Of a stretch of 64,000 bases of DNA, positions 17,525 to 26,433 are shown piece after piece. The stretch covers positions 62,001 to 126,000 of the forward strand of contig JBGAIF010000005.1 in assembly GCA_044225795.1 (NCBI GenBank), written 5' to 3'. The stretch comes from Nemorincola sp044225795 (GTDB taxonomy: Bacteria; Bacteroidota; Bacteroidia; Chitinophagales; Chitinophagaceae). A model generated the notes under the pieces. The model saw only the letters and a program-made list of their open reading frames with translations, did no database searches and was not told where the DNA came from. Positions within the stretch are counted from its first letter, which is position 1. The number at the start of each line of letters is the position of its first letter. Both the position numbers and the translations under genes were made by a program.

Positions 17525-18178
17525 TTATTTTCCTGATCGTTTCAGTTTTTTTATTGTGTCTTTCGGATCCGGAGACGAGAAAACCGTATTACCGGCGACC
17601 AGTACATCGGCACCGCAGGCGATGATGTGCCCCGCATTTTCCAGGGTCACTCCACCATCTATCTCTATGAGTGTGGCAGCGCCCTTCTCTGCGATCAGAG
17701 CCCTTGCTTCTCTTATCTTTCCGTCTGTGAGCGGAAGATACTTCTGCCCACCGAAACCCGGATTAATACTCATGATCAGCAACAGGTCTATCTCATGAAT
17801 GATATCCTTCACCATAGATACCGGCGTATGAGGATTGAGAGACAACCCGGCTTTCATACCCAGTGCTTTTATGCCGGTAAGTGTACGATGCAGGTGATAG
17901 CCTGTTTCGTAATGCACCGTAAGATAATCGGCCCCGGCCTTTTTAAAGTCCTCAAGATAGCGCTCCGGCTGTTCTATCATCAGGTGCACATCAAAGGTCT
18001 TTTTAGCGCGCTTTTTCATTTGCGCAATGATGGGCATACCATAACTGATATTCGGAACAAACTGTCCATCCATCACATCAAGATGAAACCAATCTGCTTC
18101 GCTCTCATTGATCATATCTATTTCCGCTCCCAGGTTCAGGAAATCAGCGGACAACATAGATGGCGCTATTATAGGCAT
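17525..18178 (-). CDS. rpe: Ribulose-phosphate 3-epimerase
   Basis: A 217-residue TIM barrel interconverting ribulose-5-phosphate and xylulose-5-phosphate in the pentose phosphate pathway. APSMLSADFLNL, the metal-binding FHLDVMDGQFVPNIS and DVHLMI, NPGFGGQKY and EIDGGVTLENA are all present. Just 28 bases upstream of the TonB receptor start on the same strand, so possibly co-transcribed. Confidence 0.97.
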   Translation of the reverse strand: MPIIAPSMLSADFLNLGAEIDMINESEADWFHLDVMDGQFVPNISYGMPIIAQMKKRAKKTFDVHLMIEQPERYLEDFKKAGADYLTVHYETGYHLHRTLTGIKALGMKAGLSLNPHTPVSMVKDIIHEIDLLLIMSINPGFGGQKYLPLTDGKIREARALIAEKGAATLIEIDGGVTLENAGHIIACGADVLVAGNTVFSSPDPKDTIKKLKRSGK

Positions 18179-18220
18179 ATTATTGAAGTTAGACGTTAAT
18201 ATTCGAAATATAAGAAGTAT

Positions 18221-19249
18221 TTATTGTTTCCCCGCTTTCAGGCGCCTGAGCGCTTCTTTAGGGCTGCTATAAGATGTATCCATTGCTATGGCCATCCGAT
18301 AGTCAGCAACGGCATTTTTAATGCTATCCATCATCTCGCTGCACAACCCCCGATTGTAATAACCGGTCGGATTCATCGGATCTATCTTAGTAACCAGGTT
18401 ATACTGGCGCCATGCCTTTTGCACTGAATCTTCCTGCATTAAGATATACCCCATATTGAAATACGCATCGGCAAAGCGGGTATTGCGCAGGATACATTTC
18501 CGGTATTCTTCCTTAGCAGCCGCATAGTTCTTATTCTCCTGGTAATACGCGCCTTTTGCATATATAGGGAATACGTCCGAGGTGTCCAGTTTAAAAGCGT
18601 TGTCAAGATAACGTAAACCAATAGAGTCTTTTCTGCTGCATTCCAACAAACCAAGCTGTATCATAGCATCACGATAATCCGGCGCTTCCTGGATAGCTGT
18701 AAGGAAATTGGAGATCGCTTTAGCTGTATCTTTTATGTCTTTATACACCATGCCTTTCAGAAAGTATCCCTCAGGGTCATGCACGTCTTTTCTCAGTACC
18801 ACATTTATTTCCTTGAAAGCCTCGGGGTAGTTCTTCATGTAGAGGCACATCTTTGCTATTTTAAGATGGGCGCGCCTATCCTCGGGATTTAATCTGATCG
18901 CTTTCTTTATCCACTCCAGGGAACCCGCCAGATCCTTTGTCTCAAACAAGAGATCGCCGATGGCACTATAATATTGCGACTTACCGGAATCTAAAGAAAT
19001 TGCAGCCTTATAATCATTGAGCGCCAGGGTATCCTTCCCCATGCGGCGAAGCATATTTGCACGATCAAAGAACAACTCGGCATCAGTGGGCGTTCTTTTG
19101 ATCTGCTCTGTGATATTTCTTAAAGCGGGCTCGGTCTGGAAGACGGGATCATCCGCCAAGGCTGGTGCCTTTTTCCCTCCACTCTTACAACTGTAACCAG
19201 ATACAGTCAAAATAAATAGAACGAAATATAATATCCTATTGGATTTCAT
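18221..19249 (-). CDS. TPR-repeat lipoprotein
   Basis: A 342-residue protein with a lipobox (VSGYSCKSG, Cys21) and about eight tetratricopeptide repeats from residue 45 to the end, e.g. AELFFDRANMLRRMGKDTLALNDYKAAISLD and ADAYFNMGYILMQEDSVQKAWRQY in outline. Helical scaffold, probably periplasmic and membrane-anchored; partner unknown. 42 bases upstream of rpe on the same strand. A -7 box lies 4 bases before the ATG. Confidence 0.87.
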   Translation of the reverse strand: MKSNRILYFVLFILTVSGYSCKSGGKKAPALADDPVFQTEPALRNITEQIKRTPTDAELFFDRANMLRRMGKDTLALNDYKAAISLDSGKSQYYSAIGDLLFETKDLAGSLEWIKKAIRLNPEDRRAHLKIAKMCLYMKNYPEAFKEINVVLRKDVHDPEGYFLKGMVYKDIKDTAKAISNFLTAIQEAPDYRDAMIQLGLLECSRKDSIGLRYLDNAFKLDTSDVFPIYAKGAYYQENKNYAAAKEEYRKCILRNTRFADAYFNMGYILMQEDSVQKAWRQYNLVTKIDPMNPTGYYNRGLCSEMMDSIKNAVADYRMAIAMDTSYSSPKEALRRLKAGKQ

Positions 19250-19253
19250 GCCA

Positions 19254-19261
19254 CAAACTTA
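19254..19261 (-). promoter_or_regulatory. -7 box (TAAGTTTG) abutting the start codon
   Basis: TAAGTTTG on the minus strand begins 4 bases upstream of the ATG at 19249; with the G at -7, transcription would start inside the start codon. The signal peptide needs this ATG, so a later start is unlikely. Confidence 0.35.
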
Positions 19262-19330
19262 TTAAAACTGAGGCAAAAAGCCGGAATATAGTATTAACAT
19301 CAGAATGCCCGGTATTGCGCCTATTACCTA

Positions 19331-19363
19331 TAAAAAGAAAACCCTTGCCAGGTGACAAGGGTT
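19331..19363 (-). terminator. Rho-independent terminator after atpG
   Basis: On the minus strand the stem AACCCTTG/CAAGGGTT with an 8-base loop is followed by TTTCTTTTT, 24 bases after the atpG stop. Confidence 0.8.
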
Positions 19364-19386
19364 CCCCGATATTGAGTCGTTTAAAA

Positions 19387-20268
19387 TTATCCCTGTAAAG
19401 CCGCAGCACCGCTCACGATCTCGGTAAGCTCGGTAGTGATGGCTGCCTGACGCGCACGGTTGTAGCTGATCTTGAGCGATTTCAGCAACTCATTCGCGTT
19501 CTCACTGGCTTTGTCCATCGCGGTCATACGCGCACCATGCTCCGAAGCGTTGGCATCGAGCACTGCCTTGTACACCTGTGTATTCAGTATCTTCGGCATC
19601 AACTCCTGCAACAGCACCGTCATTGACGGTTCGAATATAAAATCTGTGGACTTATCACCCTTCTTCTTTTCTGTCTTAGGTATCGGCAGATATGGCTCAA
19701 CGGTATATACCTGTGTAGCAGCATTCCTGAACTGGCTATATACCAGCTCTACGCGGTCATATTCCTTGTTAAGAAACGCCTTTTGAGCATATATCGCAGC
19801 CTGGCGCACATTATCAAAAGAAAGATCGGAGAAGATGGTCCAATAGGTATCAACCAGCTTGTAATTGTTTCTCTGGAAAAATTCGTACGCTTTCTTACCG
19901 ATAGGGAGGATGGTCACATTTTTTTTAGCATGCTGTGCCGCATACTTTGTATTGATGATCTCACGGGTCAGCTTAATGATATTGGAGTTATAACCTCCGC
20001 ACAGGCCACGGTCGCTGGTGATCGGTATCAGCAACACCCTTTCCACCGGGCGCTCATCGGCCAATGGCATACTGGCTTCAGACGACGAACCGCTAACGAT
20101 ATTGCTCAACATCTCCTGCAACTTCTGCGAATAGGGGCGCATCTGGATGATAGCATCCTGTGCACGACGCAATTTGGCAGCACTCACCATTTTCATGGCT
20201 TTTGTGATCTGCTGGGTAGATGTTACTGATTTTATTCGGTTACGAACCTCTTTAAGCTGTCCTGACAT
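19387..20268 (-). CDS. atpG: F1 ATP synthase subunit gamma
   Basis: The 293-residue rotor shaft of F1-ATPase. N-terminal LKEVRNRIKSVTSTQQITKAMKMVSAAKLRRAQ and the C-terminal SYNRARQAAITTELTEIVSGAAAL are the classical signatures. A Lys-rich insert near residue 200 (KTEKKKGDKST) is lineage-specific. It stands apart from the other atp genes in this window, with its own promoter box and terminator. Confidence 0.97.
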   Translation of the reverse strand: MSGQLKEVRNRIKSVTSTQQITKAMKMVSAAKLRRAQDAIIQMRPYSQKLQEMLSNIVSGSSSEASMPLADERPVERVLLIPITSDRGLCGGYNSNIIKLTREIINTKYAAQHAKKNVTILPIGKKAYEFFQRNNYKLVDTYWTIFSDLSFDNVRQAAIYAQKAFLNKEYDRVELVYSQFRNAATQVYTVEPYLPIPKTEKKKGDKSTDFIFEPSMTVLLQELMPKILNTQVYKAVLDANASEHGARMTAMDKASENANELLKSLKISYNRARQAAITTELTEIVSGAAALQG

Positions 20269-20301
20269 ATTTGATTAAAACTAAAAATGATATAATCGGC
20301 G

Positions 20302-20309
20302 CAAAAGTA
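20302..20309 (-). promoter_or_regulatory. -7 box (TACTTTTG) of atpG
   Basis: TAnnTTTG match on the minus strand, 33 bases before the atpG ATG. Supports transcription of atpG as a single gene. Confidence 0.5.
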
Positions 20310-20399
20310 CCACATTTTGACGGAAGTAAAAAAAAGACTTAGCAGCAAACGGGCAACAAAAGATGGGGACAAATAGAAGTAAATATTATTCTTAAATAG

Positions 20400-20951
20400 C
20401 TATTGTTCCTTTAATTCCTTGAGCAAAACTACCGTCTGCGCCCATAGCTCCGATTGCTTATTGATGAACTCTCCGGAATTGACAGGCATGTCAATATCGT
20501 CCTGGTTGATCCACTTGATGAGTCCGTTCTTTTTGAAATAATAGCGGCTGGTCAGCAGCCTGGTCTTCTTGTCGTCATACCATATGGAATCTCCTGCAGC
20601 CTTCGCCACCTCCTCGGTGTATTTAACAGATCTGTTGTACACAAAATTCTGCTCTATAGCCATAATGAGCATACCATCATCGAAATAGTATTCCGAGAAG
20701 ACCCTGTTGGTATCTGAAAAGTGCTGAGCGGTAACTTTTTTCACTTCATCGTCGCGGTAATAGCCGGTAATAGACCCACCGCCCGGATTTGTAATGTCGT
20801 CCACCTCTTTGCGGGTATAGCCCTTCAGCTTATCGTTTATTTCAGCGTAATGCTTCTTAATACCCGCCATTACATCTTCCTGCTTTTGCTTACATGCAGC
20901 AGCAAACAATATCAATAAACCGAGAATTGCAGAAACCCTTTTCATAAACAC
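20400..20951 (-). CDS. Hypothetical lipoprotein
   Basis: A 183-residue protein with lipobox LFAAACKQKQ (Cys20). The mature part is charged, with repeated beta-like segments (GSITGYYRDDEVKKVTAQHF, YYFDDGMLIMAIEQNFVYN) that resemble a small beta-sheet domain of the kind found in many Bacteroidota lipoproteins. No motif allows a functional call. Next to the fused ABC ATPase (19-base gap) on the same strand. Confidence 0.6.
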   Translation of the reverse strand: MFMKRVSAILGLLILFAAACKQKQEDVMAGIKKHYAEINDKLKGYTRKEVDDITNPGGGSITGYYRDDEVKKVTAQHFSDTNRVFSEYYFDDGMLIMAIEQNFVYNRSVKYTEEVAKAAGDSIWYDDKKTRLLTSRYYFKKNGLIKWINQDDIDMPVNSGEFINKQSELWAQTVVLLKELKEQ

Positions 20952-20970
20952 TGCCCGAAATTAGTACAAA

Positions 20971-22632
20971 TTACCGAGTAGATGCAATAAGCCTGCGCGT
21001 GTATTCGTGAGCAGGAGCATCGAAAACTGCATCCGCAGGACCTTCCTCCACTATCTTTCCTTCGTGCATGACCATGACCCTGTCGCTGAAATAATGAACG
21101 ACAGACAGATCGTGGGAAATAAATAAATAGGTCAGATCAAACTCCTGCTGCAGATCCTTTAATAGATTCAGAACTTGCGCCTGAATACTTACATCCAATG
21201 CAGATACACTCTCATCGCATATGAGCAACTGCGGCCTGAGCGCTAACGCGCGCGCAATACCTATTCGCTGCCTCTGTCCGCCGGAAAACTGATGCGGATA
21301 ACGGTAAGCTGCCTCTGACGGTAATTGAACAAGATCGAGTAATCTGTGTGTTTCCTTATTTACGCCAGCACGGGACACTATTTCATGGGTAATGAGCGGT
21401 TCAGCCAACATATCTCCTATAGTCATTCTCGGATTGAGTGAAGCATACGGATCCTGGAAGATCATTTGTATCTGCCTCCGCAACGTACGCCACTCCCTCG
21501 CGGTCTTGCCGGACAACTCTTCACCATTGAACTGCATACTTCCGCTGTTTACCGGAACAAGCCCCATCAATGCGCGACATACTGTACTCTTACCGCAGCC
21601 GCTCTCCCCTACCAGGCCCAATACTTCACCTTTTTTCAATTGAAATGACACCCCATCAACGGCCTTAAAATGAGCCTGCGTTTTACCAAAGAGTGTCTTA
21701 TGCTCAGGAAACCATACCCTGATATCTGATACCGACAACAATGTATCTTCTGACCAATGCCGGACTATATCCTTTTGCGGAATATACTCTTTATCATCGG
21801 TCAGAAAATCACTGATAACCGGCAACCTATACCCCTTCTTGCCGGGTGCTGGCCTGCAGGCCAGCAAGGCCTTTGTATAAGCGTGGGCAGGATGATCAAT
21901 GACTTGTGATGCAGGTCCGTATTCAATAGCTTCCCCCTTCCACATAACCAGCACATCGTCTGCTATCCTCGCGGCAAGAGATAAGTCATGAGTGATGAAT
22001 ATCATAGCGGCGCCATGCTCTTGCTGAAGATAACCCATCAGCCCGATGATCTCGTGTTGTACCGTTACATCCAGGGCTGTTGTAGGTTCGTCGGCAAGAA
22101 GCAATGAAGGGTGATTGCACATTGCCATCGCGATCATTACCCGCTGCTTCTGCCCGCCGGATAACTGGTGCGGATAGCGTGCATATATATTCCCCGGAGC
22201 AGGCAACTGAACCCGGCCCAACCAGTCTATTGCCAATTCTTTCGCATCCGCTTTCGACAATGACTGATGGATCATTATCGCTTCCTGCAACTGCTTCCCG
22301 ATAGACATTACAGGGTTTAAGGAGCTCATAGGCTCCTGGAATACCATCCCTATCTCCTTACCCTTTATTTGTTGCCTGTCAACAGCATTGAGGCTTATAT
22401 CCTTAGTTCCGGGATGCAATATCAATTTACCTTCATGAACAGCCTGAGGTGGGAGCAGGCCCATCAGGGCAAGGGCTGTCAGTGATTTACCGGAACCACT
22501 CTCGCCAACTATAGCGAGTGTTCTGCCTTTACCAAGCGTAAATGAGATATTGTTTACGGCAACAAAATTCCCGTTACCCGGAAATGAAACACGCAGGTCA
22601 CTGACCGAGAGTATAGTATCTGCCCGCTGCAT
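20971..22632 (-). CDS. Fused double ABC ATPase of peptide/nickel importer type (DppD-DppF-like)
   Basis: A 553-residue cytoplasmic protein with two complete ABC cassettes. Cassette 1 has Walker A GESGSGKS (43-50), signature LSGGQ (156-160) and LLADEPTTALD. Cassette 2 has GESGCGKS (341-348), FSGGQ (448-452) and LICDESVSALD. Each is followed by the oligopeptide-transporter C-terminal segment (HPAHAYTKALL, APAHEYTRRLI). This is the arrangement of YejF/GsiA, which power peptide or glutathione import. No permease or binding-protein gene is in the window. Its ATG shares one base with the AMP nucleosidase stop (TAATG), indicating coupled translation. Confidence 0.93.
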   Translation of the reverse strand: MQRADTILSVSDLRVSFPGNGNFVAVNNISFTLGKGRTLAIVGESGSGKSLTALALMGLLPPQAVHEGKLILHPGTKDISLNAVDRQQIKGKEIGMVFQEPMSSLNPVMSIGKQLQEAIMIHQSLSKADAKELAIDWLGRVQLPAPGNIYARYPHQLSGGQKQRVMIAMAMCNHPSLLLADEPTTALDVTVQHEIIGLMGYLQQEHGAAMIFITHDLSLAARIADDVLVMWKGEAIEYGPASQVIDHPAHAYTKALLACRPAPGKKGYRLPVISDFLTDDKEYIPQKDIVRHWSEDTLLSVSDIRVWFPEHKTLFGKTQAHFKAVDGVSFQLKKGEVLGLVGESGCGKSTVCRALMGLVPVNSGSMQFNGEELSGKTAREWRTLRRQIQMIFQDPYASLNPRMTIGDMLAEPLITHEIVSRAGVNKETHRLLDLVQLPSEAAYRYPHQFSGGQRQRIGIARALALRPQLLICDESVSALDVSIQAQVLNLLKDLQQEFDLTYLFISHDLSVVHYFSDRVMVMHEGKIVEEGPADAVFDAPAHEYTRRLIASTR

Positions 22633-23402
22633 TAGAACCTTAGGTGCCTTACGGTGAGACCGTCATTAATGAGTTGCTTCAATGAGTCGATCCCTATCTG
22701 CAAGTGAGTATCGACAAACTGGCGAGTGACCGCAGTATCACTTTCTGCTGTCTTTACACCTTCCGGCACCATGGGCTGGTCGGACACTAACAACAATGCC
22801 CCCGTAGGGATCCGGTTACTGAACCCGGTGATGAATATGGTAGCCGTCTCCATATCAATGGCCATTGCCCTTATCTTTCTCAGGTATGCTTTGAACTCTT
22901 CATCATGTTCCCATACCCGTCTGTTTGTTGTATAGACTGTCCCGGTCCAATAGTCGAGTGAATAATCTCTTATAGTAGTGGATATTGCCTTCTGCAAGGC
23001 AAATGAGGGTAATGCAGGAACCTCCGGCGGAAAGTAATCATTGCTGGTACCATCACCTCTTATCGCTGCAATAGGCAGTATCAGGTCGCCGACGTTATTT
23101 ATCTTCTTGAGGCCGCCGCACTTACCCAAGAACAATACAGCCTTCGGGCTGATGGCCGATAAGAGGTCCATCATAGTAGCTGCGGTAGGGCTACCCATGC
23201 CGAAGTTGATAATGGTTATATCTTCAGCAGTAGCACACTGCATTGGCTTGTCCATGCCAACGACCGGCACATCATGCATTTGCGCAAAGCGGGTGACATA
23301 GTTGCTGAAATTACAAAGCAGGATGTAGTGCCCGAAATCATTGAGTGTTTGCCCGGTGTACCTGGGAAGCCAGTTCTCTACAATATCCTGCTTTGTTTTC
23401 AT
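22632..23402 (-). CDS. amn: AMP nucleosidase (short form)
   Basis: A 256-residue nucleoside-phosphorylase-fold enzyme hydrolysing AMP to adenine and ribose-5-phosphate. Motifs: ITIINFGMGSPTAATMMDLL, AVLFLGKCGGLK, GDLILPIAAIRGDGTSNDYFP, and AIDMETATIF with the conserved MET-type Glu. Lacks the roughly 200-residue N-terminal regulatory domain of E. coli Amn. Followed by the fused ABC ATPase through a TAATG overlap. Confidence 0.88.
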   Translation of the reverse strand: MKTKQDIVENWLPRYTGQTLNDFGHYILLCNFSNYVTRFAQMHDVPVVGMDKPMQCATAEDITIINFGMGSPTAATMMDLLSAISPKAVLFLGKCGGLKKINNVGDLILPIAAIRGDGTSNDYFPPEVPALPSFALQKAISTTIRDYSLDYWTGTVYTTNRRVWEHDEEFKAYLRKIRAMAIDMETATIFITGFSNRIPTGALLLVSDQPMVPEGVKTAESDTAVTRQFVDTHLQIGIDSLKQLINDGLTVRHLRF

Positions 23403-23415
23403 ACTCTAAAGTTAA

Positions 23416-23423
23416 TACTTTTG
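23416..23423 (+). promoter_or_regulatory. -7 box (TACTTTTG) abutting the HsdR_N gene start
   Basis: TAnnTTTG match ending 6 bases before the ATG at 23430, which places the predicted +1 exactly on the A of the start codon. The intervening GAAGGGA could alternatively be a Shine-Dalgarno of a longer transcript. Confidence 0.4.
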
Positions 23424-23429
23424 AAGGGA

Positions 23430-23873
23430 ATGATCGACATAGACACTTCAAAGATCACCTTACGGCTGCAGCGGGAAGATGACAAGACAAAAGTGTTTGA
23501 CCCCGTGCGCAAAAAATGGCTCGTACTCACTCCGGAGGAGCATGTACGGCAGGTTATTTTACAACACCTTATGACAACGGAGAATTATCCCGCGGCACTG
23601 ATAGCAGTAGAAAAAAGCATCCTTGTAGGAACAATGAACAAGCGATTTGACATTGTTGTTTATGACCGCTCACATCGGCCTTGGATGCTTGCAGAATGTA
23701 AAGCGCCTGAAGTACCGATAACTGAAAAAACCCTGCATCAATTGCTCAACTACCAGCGCACGATACGATGCCGCTACTGGTTGCTCACTAACGGACATCA
23801 AACGTTTTGCGCAGATGCAAATGATCCGTCAGAAATAAGATGGCTAGGGTCACTTCCCGCTTATGATCTTTAA
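23430..23873 (+). CDS. Stand-alone type I restriction HsdR N-terminal-type domain protein
   Basis: A 147-residue protein made only of the HSDR_N_2-type domain. The PD-(D/E)xK nuclease-like elements are visible: Asp in KRFDIVVYD and the ECK of MLAECKAPEVPITEKTL, then LLNYQRTIRCRYWLLTNG. No helicase, HsdM or HsdS gene is nearby, so it is not part of an intact restriction system; single-domain forms are common in Bacteroidota and of unknown role. The start chosen is the ATG at 23430; the longer open frame upstream overlaps amn and looks non-coding. The last 24 bases overlap the end of the convergent S41 protease gene. Confidence 0.8.
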   Translation: MIDIDTSKITLRLQREDDKTKVFDPVRKKWLVLTPEEHVRQVILQHLMTTENYPAALIAVEKSILVGTMNKRFDIVVYDRSHRPWMLAECKAPEVPITEKTLHQLLNYQRTIRCRYWLLTNGHQTFCADANDPSEIRWLGSLPAYDL

Positions 23874-25496
23874 GTACTGGTCGCTGTTGAGAATATTCAA
23901 CGCTTTATTGACAGCATCATCGTCCTTCACACTTACCGCATAGTATCCGTTGTCGCGAAACAGGAACCTTGCCAGTTGCGCCTTGATCTGCAGATCGAGG
24001 TGATCTGCATTATAGGGTTTCTCAAGTGCGTGTAAGACCTTTCTGCGCAAAACAGGGTCAAGCATAGCAATGTAGTTATCTGTCACCTTCCTTTGCGCAT
24101 TGAACGAGTGTATAAAATCGGATATACCGCTGAACTTAAGCTTTGCCCTGTTCTGAATGAAGTAATCCCAAATCGCGGCCTTCAGCTCCTGGCTATATAT
24201 CATAGACAGCAACGCGGCGGAGATATGCGCAGTATCATACGGAACATACACATCCGGCTTGATACCGCCTCCGCCATACACCACCCGGTGTTTCCCGGTA
24301 TAATACCGTGTGGTATCTGTATTGGTAGCCGTGTCTGCGCCTGTCAGCTCACCGTTCTCAAATCGCTTTTCGTAATCTTCCTGGTAAGCATCACGCCCAC
24401 GCGCAAATGAGCGCTGTATGCTCCGGCCGGACGGCGTATAGTAGCGGGCCACTGTAAGCCGTAATGCAGACCCATCGGTCATCTCGTATTGTTTCTGCAC
24501 CAACCCCTTGCCATAAGAGCGGCGCCCTATCACTATACCCCGGTCCCAATCCTGCACAGCCCCTGCCAAAATCTCACTTGCAGATGCCGACCCTTCATCG
24601 ATCAATACCACTATCCTGCCTTGCTCGAAAAGACCTTTGGCCTTAGCCTTATACTCTGCCCTGTGTGTACTTCTGCCTTCGGTGTAAACAATAAGCTTAT
24701 TATCGTCGAGGAAATTATCTGCGATAGATGTAGCAGCATCAAGGTACCCGCCCGGATTGCCGCGCAGGTCGAGGATGAGTTGTGTTGCCCCCTGGTCAAT
24801 GAGTTTCTTCAATGCAGGCACAAACTCATCGTAAGTAGTTGCGCTGAACATGTTTATCTTGATATAGCCGGTGCGGTCATCCACCATTACGTTGGCCTCC
24901 ACACTACTTATGGGAACAGCATCGCGGGTGATGGTCGCGTTCCGTAACGTACCTTTCGCTGTGTTCCGAACGGCTACTGCAATATTGCTGCGCGCCTTGC
25001 CCCGGAGCATTGCAATGATGCGTTCTGATGTGATATTGCGTCCCGCCACTAAGCTATCGCCTACTTTGATCAACTGATCTCCAACTTCGAGGCCGGCGTG
25101 AGCTGCGGGCCCGTTGTCTATTACATTGGTTACCTGTACCGTATCGTGAACAATTGAGAATTCGACGCCAATACCGGAAAAACTGCCTTCAAGGTCTTCG
25201 TTCACTCCCTGCAGTTCGTCTGTAGGTATATAAACAGTGTGAGGGTCAAGCGATTTAAGTATGCCATTGATAGCATCATTATACAGCACATTGTTGTTCA
25301 GTGTGTCCACATACCTGTCCTTGATCAGGTCTATAATATCTTCCAGCCGGTCATTTCGTTGAATAACTGTACTGATATAGCGTTTGTTGCGCAAAGAGTC
25401 GCGCAGGTTGAAACCCAATATCATGCCGGCAATAAGTACGAGCGAAAAAAGCACCGGCGTCCAAACCTTCCATCTATCCCTTCTTGCGTCCATCAT
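23850..25496 (-). CDS. S41-family C-terminal processing peptidase (CtpA-like) with PDZ domain
   Basis: About 548 residues. One N-terminal membrane anchor (VLFSLVLIAGMILGFNL), then the S41 N-domain, a PDZ domain (about 95-180, SGIGVEFSIVHDTVQVTNVI and GLEVGDQLIKVGDSLV) and the S41 catalytic core. The Ser-Lys dyad lies in DEGSASASEI (about Ser305) and SYGKGLVQ (about Lys330). Acts in the periplasm on C-termini of proteins. The ATG at 25496 (or 25493) is preferred to 25514 because a -7 box (TAACTTTG) overlaps the latter. Divergent from nothing; the SUMF1 gene upstream is on the same strand. Confidence 0.93.
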   Translation of the reverse strand: MMDARRDRWKVWTPVLFSLVLIAGMILGFNLRDSLRNKRYISTVIQRNDRLEDIIDLIKDRYVDTLNNNVLYNDAINGILKSLDPHTVYIPTDELQGVNEDLEGSFSGIGVEFSIVHDTVQVTNVIDNGPAAHAGLEVGDQLIKVGDSLVAGRNITSERIIAMLRGKARSNIAVAVRNTAKGTLRNATITRDAVPISSVEANVMVDDRTGYIKINMFSATTYDEFVPALKKLIDQGATQLILDLRGNPGGYLDAATSIADNFLDDNKLIVYTEGRSTHRAEYKAKAKGLFEQGRIVVLIDEGSASASEILAGAVQDWDRGIVIGRRSYGKGLVQKQYEMTDGSALRLTVARYYTPSGRSIQRSFARGRDAYQEDYEKRFENGELTGADTATNTDTTRYYTGKHRVVYGGGGIKPDVYVPYDTAHISAALLSMIYSQELKAAIWDYFIQNRAKLKFSGISDFIHSFNAQRKVTDNYIAMLDPVLRRKVLHALEKPYNADHLDLQIKAQLARFLFRDNGYYAVSVKDDDAVNKALNILNSDQYLKIISGK

Positions 25497-25511
25497 CAGG
25501 AAACTACACTC

Positions 25512-25519
25512 CAAAGTTA
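25512..25519 (-). promoter_or_regulatory. -7 box (TAACTTTG) of the S41 peptidase gene
   Basis: TAnnTTTG match on the minus strand. It overlaps the in-frame ATG at 25514, so translation most likely begins at the tandem ATGs at 25496/25493. Confidence 0.5.
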
Positions 25520-25568
25520 TGGGAACGCTCCCGTATAGAAAAACTAATTATATCCTAAGATACGAAGA

Positions 25569-26342
25569 TCAGTAATCGAGCGCCAGGCGGAACCCGATAT
25601 TCCATTGACGGCTATCCGGTGTAAAGCGGCTGCGGTATGTGGTACGGCAGGTAATGTCATCGTCGAAATAGGAGCCTCCTCGTGCCACGCGCTTAGTGCC
25701 TGTCTTTGGCCCCTTAGGGTCTATCTCGTCCACTGTCTTTGAATAGTAATCTTCTCCATACCAGTCAGAGCACCACTCGGTAACATTACCGGACATATCA
25801 TAGATGCCCAGTTCGTTTGGCTTCTTCTCACCTACAGGGTGCGTGGAGCCTTTTTCATGCCCGTTCCAGGACACCTCGTTAATGCGGTTACTACCTGCAT
25901 ACAAATAGGTCTTGGAGTATTTTCCGCCACGTGCGGCATATTCCCATTCGGTCTCAGTAGGCAGGCGGTAGTGCTTATTGGGGAATTTCTCATTCAGCTT
26001 CCTGATGAACTCGTGGGCATCATCCCAACTAATCTTCACCACCGGGCACTCATCGCAATATTTGTTATCATAATCAACGCCGGTATAAGCAGGTGGATAC
26101 ATGCCCATGATCTTACGCCATTGGCCATTGGTCACCTCGTATTTAGCTATATAATAGCTGCCAATGCTTACCCGGTGCACGGGACGTTCATTGTCATATT
26201 CCTTATCCTGGAAGTGCGGGTCATCACTTCCCATAAAAAAGCTGGCCCCTTTTACAAATATCATCTGCATACCCATATCGGTCTGCGAGAAGCCCCTGGC
26301 TCCCATGATCAAAGCGGCGATCAGTAATACTGTCTTTCTCAT
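25569..26342 (-). CDS. Secreted SUMF1/FGE-fold protein (paralog 2)
   Basis: About 257 residues with signal peptide MRKTVLLIAALIMGARGFSQ. SUMF1 motifs: MQMIFVKGASFFMGSDD, IAKYEVTNGQWRKIMG, YRLPTETEWEYAARGG, IYDMSGNVTEWCSDWYGEDYY, RVARGGSYFDDDITCRTTYRSRF and NIGFRLALDY. Only one cysteine follows RGGS, as in most non-FGE members; the cysteine pair of true formylglycine-generating enzymes is incomplete. Shares the CDECPV motif with paralog 1 at 2168-3013. The ATG at 26342 is preferred because it starts the signal peptide; one codon triplet further upstream (26351) is also possible. Confidence 0.82.
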   Translation of the reverse strand: MRKTVLLIAALIMGARGFSQTDMGMQMIFVKGASFFMGSDDPHFQDKEYDNERPVHRVSIGSYYIAKYEVTNGQWRKIMGMYPPAYTGVDYDNKYCDECPVVKISWDDAHEFIRKLNEKFPNKHYRLPTETEWEYAARGGKYSKTYLYAGSNRINEVSWNGHEKGSTHPVGEKKPNELGIYDMSGNVTEWCSDWYGEDYYSKTVDEIDPKGPKTGTKRVARGGSYFDDDITCRTTYRSRFTPDSRQWNIGFRLALDY

Positions 26343-26433
26343 AATCTGCAACTGTAGTTTTTAGACTCCTGAATAAAAAACACCAGCGAATGTACTAATT
26401 ATCAGCTTCAAAAAGAATGGAACACCCACTATG

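Noticed and set aside
23274..23429. Upstream extension of the HsdR_N protein
   Set aside because: It overlaps the amn gene on the other strand and its composition is that of an antisense shadow; the domain starts at the ATG at 23430.
23430..23873. A restriction-modification or other defence island
   Set aside because: Only the isolated HsdR_N-type domain is present; neighbours are amn, an S41 protease and a SUMF1 protein, so no defence locus can be claimed.
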